NCBI GenBank assembly: GCA_910577875.1
Contig: CAJTNY010000035.1
Span: 1 to 11,294 of the forward strand
Direction of reading: 5' to 3'
DNA length: 11,294 nt
Source of the DNA: an uncultured Christensenella sp.
GTDB taxonomy: Bacteria > Bacillota > Clostridia > Christensenellales > Borkfalkiaceae
Shown here one piece after another: positions 8,234 to 11,294 of this stretch (positions are counted from its first letter, which is position 1; each line of letters begins with the position of its first letter). A program made the position numbers and the translations under genes. The notes beneath the pieces were generated by a model. It saw nothing but the letters and a program-made list of their open reading frames with translations, had not been told where the DNA came from and made no database searches.

Positions 8234-8249
8234 TAATGTCTGGACATTA
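8234..8249. promoter_or_regulatory. 16-bp palindrome in the prs leader (candidate operator)
   Basis: TAATGTC and GACATTA form perfect 7-bp arms around a 2-bp centre. The site lies about 15-31 nt downstream of the predicted start from the proximal prs promoter, a position where a bound repressor would block both prs promoters. The arms are too closely spaced for a good RNA hairpin, so a dimeric DNA-binding protein is the likelier reader. I do not recognise it as a known operator (not the Bacillus PurR box, CIRCE or the Gram-positive SOS box). Confidence 0.5.
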
Positions 8250-8270
8250 TTAAATTTTCAACGCTTATCC

Positions 8271-8299
8271 ATTTTATAATTTAAACGCATTAAAGTCAA
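8271..8299 (-). promoter_or_regulatory. Proximal prs promoter
   Basis: On the minus strand, TTGACT (8294-8299) and TAAAAT (8271-8276) are separated by 17 nt. The predicted start near 8264 gives a leader of about 87 nt that includes the palindrome at 8234-8249. Confidence 0.7.
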
Positions 8300-8303
8300 A
8301 CGA

Positions 8304-8332
8304 ATTATACTTAAATCATATCACTTTTTCAA
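8304..8332 (-). promoter_or_regulatory. Distal prs promoter
   Basis: On the minus strand, TTGAAA (8327-8332) and a perfect TATAAT (8304-8309) have 17-nt spacing. The -35 box lies inside the last codons of tadA. The predicted start near 8297 falls within the -35 box of the proximal promoter, so the two promoters may interfere. No hairpin terminator separates tadA from prs, so read-through from the upstream cluster is also possible. Confidence 0.7.
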
Positions 8333-8773
8333 ACTTCGGCGCATATCTGAAAAGAACGTAGACAAAACGGACGCGCACTCATCTTTCATCACTCCTCCCT
8401 CGACTTCTATTTTGTGATTGACTAGGTTGGATACAGCAAGCTGTTCCGTCATAGACCTGCCCTTCGCCTCATATGCTCCGAAATACACTTTTTTTATACG
8501 CGCGTTGAGCATCGCGCCCATACACATAGGACAGGGTTCGAGCGTAACGTATATTTCGCATTCGGGTATACGCCAGCTTTTTAATTTTCTGCAAGCCTTT
8601 TCGATAGCCTCTATTTCCGCGTGCGCGGTTGCGATTTGTTTTTTCGTTCGTCTGTTGTGTCCGCGCGAAATTATTTTTCCGTCGCAGACGACTACCGCGC
8701 CGATAGGCACTTCGCCGTCTTTTAAAGCCTGTTCCGCGCATTTGAGCGCGGCTTTCATAAATTTATCCGCCAT
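8321..8773 (-). CDS. tadA: tRNA-specific adenosine deaminase TadA
   Basis: TadA converts A34 to inosine in the anticodon of tRNA-Arg(ACG), allowing it to read the CGN codons. The 150-aa protein is a full cytidine/adenosine deaminase-fold enzyme: GEVPIGAVVV (20-29), the zinc and proton-shuttle motif HAE (51-53) and PCPMC (80-84) with Cys81 and Cys84 as zinc ligands. The ATG at 8773 is favoured because homologues carry a few residues before the conserved MK-A helix; the second Met (codon 6) is an alternative. Its start overlaps the M14 peptidase end by 11 nt, with only a weak GGA upstream, so expression is probably coupled. The last codons contain the -35 box of the distal prs promoter. Confidence 0.96.
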   Translation of the reverse strand: MADKFMKAALKCAEQALKDGEVPIGAVVVCDGKIISRGHNRRTKKQIATAHAEIEAIEKACRKLKSWRIPECEIYVTLEPCPMCMGAMLNARIKKVYFGAYEAKGRSMTEQLAVSNLVNHKIEVEGGVMKDECASVLSTFFSDMRRSLKK

Positions 8774-9494
8774 ATTTTTCCGTAAATATTTTTAACGCTT
8801 TAAAGCATTTTTTTAAGTACCGTAATTTTTTTATAGGATGCGTAAGAGTATCCGAACCACATTCTATCGTATATGCTGGAATTTTTAGTTTCTTTATGCA
8901 CCAGTCTTTGTATCCGCCAGCCGAACCGTATATAATTTTTGGACGGTAACCCGTTGCCGCGGCAAGAATTTCCGCTCCGCGCCTGTCGCCCATTCCGTCA
9001 TACTGCCAGTAAATCTCCTCGCCTTTCGTATGAAAGCTTAAAGTGACGTACGGTCTTATTTTTAAAGTAAAATTTTTAAGCGCAATAGTTTCGGCTTCGG
9101 AAAAAGGATATTCTCCTATGCAGTTCTCGGCTCCGCGTGTTTTTGTATTAAGCCTGCCGGTTCCCCAATCCGCGTCAAAATTGCAGTTCAAATCAACTCC
9201 GCGCGCGTTGGATTTCCAGAGCGGACGCGTCGTTTCGCATATCGTCGCTCCGTCGGGGTTTACGAGCGGAATTATCCAGCCGCCTCCGCATTTTATCCCT
9301 TTCTTTATATGTTTTAAAGCAAGGCGGGCGCATATCCATTCACGGGCATGTATAGCGTAAGCCGAGATAAACTGTCTGCCCGTCTGACTGCCCGTATGAA
9401 ACGCGAAAATTTCGCGTCCCCGGAAAGAATAGCCTATAACGCATTTTTTGCCGTCGTAGCTTTCGTAAAAACTCTTTATTTCTTCATAAATCAC
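8763..9494 (-). CDS. M14 family zinc carboxypeptidase, cytoplasmic
   Basis: This is a metallopeptidase of the carboxypeptidase A fold, 243 aa, shorter than the catalytic domain of the pancreatic enzymes (about 305 aa). The zinc ligands are His49 and Glu52 in HAREW, and His155 in SFHTKGE. The general base is Glu211 in YTIECG. NPDG (79-82) and GVDLNCNF (99-106) are also present. In the last motif Cys104 stands where carboxypeptidase A has Arg145, which binds the substrate C-terminal carboxylate, so the specificity should differ; cleavage of peptidoglycan-type peptides (as in bacterial M14 gamma-D-glutamyl-diaminopimelate peptidases) is a possibility. No signal peptide or membrane segment is seen, so it probably acts in the cytoplasm, perhaps in cell-wall peptide recycling. 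The start is GTG at 9494, 19 nt after rlmH, with no Shine-Dalgarno and no nearby in-frame ATG; coupling to rlmH is likely. The end overlaps tadA. Confidence 0.88.
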   Translation of the reverse strand: MIYEEIKSFYESYDGKKCVIGYSFRGREIFAFHTGSQTGRQFISAYAIHAREWICARLALKHIKKGIKCGGGWIIPLVNPDGATICETTRPLWKSNARGVDLNCNFDADWGTGRLNTKTRGAENCIGEYPFSEAETIALKNFTLKIRPYVTLSFHTKGEEIYWQYDGMGDRRGAEILAAATGYRPKIIYGSAGGYKDWCIKKLKIPAYTIECGSDTLTHPIKKLRYLKKCFKALKIFTEKYGG

Positions 9495-9513
9495 ATAATA
9501 AATTATGCGGGTT

Positions 9514-9951
9514 TTATTTATGATATTCTGAACCGCTGTTTATCATAAACGCGCGGTAAATCTGTTCGCATAAAATCACGCGCATTAACTGATGAGGAAA
9601 GGTCATATCCGAAAACGAAAGTTTTAAATGCGCTTTGCTTTTTACGGCTTCGGAAAGTCCGTAGGACGAACCTATTATAAAAGTCAGTTCCTCGCCCTTA
9701 TCCGTAGCGTCCTTTATAAACTCCGCTAATTTTTCGCTCGTGTATTTGACTCCCTCTATACACAGCGCGATTATTCTCCCCCTTGCGGATTTTAAAATTC
9801 CCGACGCTTCTTCCTCCAAATTTCTGCCTTCCGCGATTTCCTTGATTTCTACTTTGGCAAAGCGCGACATACGCTTTAGATATTCTTCTACAGCCGAGCG
9901 GTAAAACTGTTCTTTTATTTTGCCGACGCAGACGATATTGATTTTATGCAT
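9514..9951 (-). CDS. rlmH: 23S rRNA (pseudouridine1915-N3)-methyltransferase RlmH
   Basis: RlmH is a SPOUT-class methyltransferase that uses S-adenosylmethionine to methylate pseudouridine 1915 in helix 69 of 23S rRNA, acting on assembled 70S ribosomes. The predicted 145 aa are slightly short of the usual 155-159. The C-terminal knot motifs are all present: FIIGSSYGLS (91-100, with Ser where most have a second Gly), MTFPHQLMR (116-124), EQIYRAF (129-135) and the terminal YHK (143-145). The ATG at 9951 is chosen over an in-frame TTG at 9957 because GGAG (9958-9961) is 6 nt before the ATG, whereas it would touch the TTG. The start overlaps the end of the CPBP gene by 8 nt, so the two are translationally linked. 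Confidence 0.97.
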   Translation of the reverse strand: MHKINIVCVGKIKEQFYRSAVEEYLKRMSRFAKVEIKEIAEGRNLEEEASGILKSARGRIIALCIEGVKYTSEKLAEFIKDATDKGEELTFIIGSSYGLSEAVKSKAHLKLSFSDMTFPHQLMRVILCEQIYRAFMINSGSEYHK

Positions 9952-10861
9952 TGCCAACTCCGAACAGCGACAAGAGCCAGATAAGCCCTAGTACGGCTAT
10001 ACCCACGGAAGCGTATACAAAGAAATTTTTAACACCGCCCTTTTCGCACTTTTTAAGCGGAGTCTTATCGAAAACGAGCCAAAGAACCGCGCTGACGAGC
10101 GCGACTGCGGAAGTGACGGTAAGCGCAATATTTGCGCCTTGGGACAAAATCAAAGCGCCCGTTTCGTCATAACAGTTGCAGGCATAGAGGATTACTATGA
10201 GCGCGTTATTTAAAAAGTGCATCATAACCGACGGCAAAATCGAACGGGAGCGAACCGCAATAAACGCAAAAGCGCAGCCCGCGATGAACTGATATACAGT
10301 TTGTTCGGGGGAACCGTGAAAGAGCGAAAAACAGAAACCGACGATAAGCACCGCGCGGACGCTGCCCATACTGTTCTCGACAGAGTTTAAAATCGCGCCT
10401 CTGAACAAAAGCTCTTCTATAAACGCAGGCAATACCGCGATAACCAATAAAGCGGGAACAATCATACCGCCTTTGACATCCGGAAAATAACTTTCCGATT
10501 CCCTCGGCACATAACCGAAAAGACGGAAAAATTTTACCGATACGTCGTTGAGCCAGCTTAAAGAAAACAAAAGTCCGTAAATCAGCAGTAAACCTATAAT
10601 ATAATATTTAAAACTGCACTTTACGGGAAAAATATGTCTGAAATTAATTTTTCTGTAAGCGAGAACAGACGCGATGCACGCGCCTATCGCAACGGGTGAC
10701 GCGAGATAGCTTAAATAAACGTAAGCATTTCCGCCCTCTTCTATGTGCGTAAAGCTGATTATAAGCGATACTATCAACGATACGACAATAAAAATTATTA
10801 CCGCAACGCTGTAAGTTATGCCGCCCGTAACTGAATTCAAACGGGGATTTACTTCTTCCAT
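9944..10861 (-). CDS. CPBP family intramembrane metalloprotease (CAAX protease/Abi-like)
   Basis: This is a polytopic membrane protein of 305 aa with the three catalytic motifs of the CPBP (Rce1-like) family: EELLFR (149-154), FSLFH (178-182) and HFLNN (215-219, H-x3-N). Hydrophobic segments occur at about 16-38, 49-68, 86-104, 131-148, 168-182, 190-204, 219-230, 245-264 and 279-300. In Gram-positive bacteria family members act in bacteriocin self-immunity, peptide processing or surface-protein display; nothing in this neighbourhood identifies the substrate, and no bacteriocin precursor is visible, so a specific role cannot be given. It is the first gene of the CPBP–rlmH–M14–tadA cluster. The ATG at 10861 is close to the -10 box, so its mRNA may be leaderless. 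The next gene starts within its last codons. Confidence 0.92.
   Translation of the reverse strand: MEEVNPRLNSVTGGITYSVAVIIFIVVSLIVSLIISFTHIEEGGNAYVYLSYLASPVAIGACIASVLAYRKINFRHIFPVKCSFKYYIIGLLLIYGLLFSLSWLNDVSVKFFRLFGYVPRESESYFPDVKGGMIVPALLVIAVLPAFIEELLFRGAILNSVENSMGSVRAVLIVGFCFSLFHGSPEQTVYQFIAGCAFAFIAVRSRSILPSVMMHFLNNALIVILYACNCYDETGALILSQGANIALTVTSAVALVSAVLWLVFDKTPLKKCEKGGVKNFFVYASVGIAVLGLIWLLSLFGVGNA
9958..9961 (-). promoter_or_regulatory. Ribosome binding site of rlmH
   Basis: GGAG on the minus strand, inside the end of the CPBP gene, is 6 nt from the rlmH ATG at 9951. It abuts the alternative TTG at 9957, which rules that start out. Confidence 0.7.
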
Positions 10862-10867
10862 ATTCCG

Positions 10868-10896
10868 ATTATAGCTTAAAATAAAAATAAAGTAAA
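10868..10896 (-). promoter_or_regulatory. Promoter of the CPBP–rlmH–M14–tadA cluster
   Basis: On the minus strand, TTTACT (10891-10896) and a perfect TATAAT (10868-10873) have 17-nt spacing. Placing the start 7 nt past the -10 box gives position 10861, the A of the CPBP start codon. The -35 is a 4/6 match. Confidence 0.65.
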
Positions 10897-10912
10897 CGAA
10901 ATAATTTACTTT
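10889..10912. promoter_or_regulatory. Inverted repeat joining two divergent -35 boxes
   Basis: AAAGTAAA (10889-10896) and TTTACTTT (10905-10912) are perfect 8-bp inverted arms with an 8-bp spacer. Each arm contains the -35 hexamer of one of the two divergent promoters. The arrangement could be a shared operator, or merely the result of two promoters with the same -35 sequence. Confidence 0.5.
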
Positions 10913-10933
10913 TAAAACTAAATGTTATAAAAT
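10905..10933 (+). promoter_or_regulatory. Promoter of the fumarase gene
   Basis: TTTACT (10905-10910) and TAAAAT (10928-10933) are spaced by 17 nt. The predicted start near 10940 is at the ATG at 10941. The -35 sequence is identical to that of the divergent promoter. Confidence 0.6.
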
Positions 10934-10940
10934 TATGTAT

Positions 10941-11294
10941 ATGCGTAAGATAAACACACAAATAATCGAAGAAAAAATTTACGGTTTAGCTCTGCATGCG
11001 GGAATAAACCTTTCGTCGTCCTGCAAAAAAGCTTTGAACGAAGCGTTGGAAAACGAAGAAAGCGAAGCATGTGCGTTCGCATTGAAAACGCTTTTGGAAA
11101 ACGCGGATATTGCAAAACAGAGCGAAACCGCAATTTGTCAGGACACGGGTATGTCGGTCGTCATACTCGAAATAGGTCAACAGGTTTTTTTAGAAGGAAA
11201 AAATATCAAAGACGCCGTTAACGACGGCATAAGACGCGCATATAAAGACGGGTATTTCAGAAAATCCGTATGCGACCCTTTAACCCGCGAAAAC
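10941..11294 (+). CDS. Class I fumarate hydratase, alpha-type subunit (partial, 3' end outside window)
   Basis: The first 118 codons are an open frame to the window edge with no stop. The translation begins MRKINTQII and contains AICQDTGMSVVILEIG (residues 64-79) and RKSVCDPLTREN at the end, which match the alpha subunit of heterodimeric iron-sulfur fumarases (fumarate plus water to malate). The Cys66 of CQDTG is a ligand of the [4Fe-4S] cluster in this family; the other cysteine ligands would lie beyond the edge. The related L(+)-tartrate dehydratase alpha subunit cannot be excluded from this fragment. A beta subunit gene is expected downstream. The ATG at 10941 is chosen because homologues start near KIN; an in-frame ATG at 10935 lies at the edge of the -10 box. 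No Shine-Dalgarno is visible. It is transcribed away from the CPBP gene. Confidence 0.88.
   Translation, partial: MRKINTQIIEEKIYGLALHAGINLSSSCKKALNEALENEESEACAFALKTLLENADIAKQSETAICQDTGMSVVILEIGQQVFLEGKNIKDAVNDGIRRAYKDGYFRKSVCDPLTREN

Noticed and set aside
8178..8320. A riboswitch in the prs leader
   Set aside because: Apart from the short palindrome I see no multi-stem architecture, no terminator hairpin and no conserved purine, PRPP or ppGpp aptamer core.
9952..9957. A TTG start for rlmH two codons upstream
   Set aside because: The GGAG site would be directly adjacent to the TTG, whereas it sits 6 nt from the ATG at 9951.
9944..10861. CPBP protein as part of a bacteriocin immunity or phage-defence system
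   Set aside because: No bacteriocin precursor, transporter or defence gene is nearby; the neighbours are housekeeping genes, so the Abi-like name alone is not evidence.
10935..10940. An upstream in-frame ATG for the fumarase gene
   Set aside because: It is only 2 nt from the -10 box and upstream of the predicted transcript start; homologues begin near the MRKIN sequence at 10941.
1..11294. CRISPR arrays, insertion sequences, tRNA or rRNA genes
   Set aside because: No spaced direct repeats, transposase frame, terminal repeats or tRNA cloverleaf were found while reading either strand.

Overview
The window reads as chromosome from a low-to-moderate GC member of the Firmicutes, most likely an uncultured anaerobic clostridium. 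Three things point there: the prs–pth–mfd–foldase lipoprotein gene order, Shine-Dalgarno and sigma-A-like promoter signals of the Gram-positive type, and the start of a heterodimeric class I (iron-sulfur) fumarase. The placement below class is a guess. The first 11 bases are a pure C run, which looks like a contig edge or sequencing artefact.

Nine genes are on the minus strand and one partial gene is on the plus strand. In minus-strand transcription order, the first cluster (10861 to 8321) is a CPBP-family membrane protease, rlmH (23S rRNA methyltransferase), an M14 zinc carboxypeptidase and tadA (tRNA adenosine deaminase), packed with overlaps or a 19-nt gap. A second cluster (8177 to 67) follows: prs (PRPP synthetase), pth (peptidyl-tRNA hydrolase), mfd (transcription-repair coupling factor), a large lipoprotein with a degenerate, split parvulin-like region, and uppP (undecaprenyl-diphosphatase). 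It ends in a strong hairpin terminator that overlaps the uppP stop codon. Two tandem promoters and a 16-bp palindrome precede prs. An internal promoter precedes the lipoprotein, so the lipoprotein and uppP can be expressed apart from mfd.

On the plus strand, the N-terminal 118 codons of a class I fumarate hydratase alpha-type subunit run off the right edge. It diverges from the CPBP gene across a 79-bp spacer. The two predicted promoters there have -35 boxes that form the arms of an 8-8-8 inverted repeat, and both place transcription start at or next to the start codon.

Most of the genes are housekeeping: translation quality (rlmH, tadA, pth), nucleotide supply (prs), repair (mfd) and envelope (lipoprotein, uppP). 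I see no mobile element, CRISPR array, phage, toxin-antitoxin or defence island, and no RNA gene. The less ordinary points are the 735-residue foldase-like lipoprotein, the M14 peptidase with a Cys in place of the usual substrate-binding Arg, and the regulatory layouts upstream of prs and between the CPBP gene and the fumarase gene.
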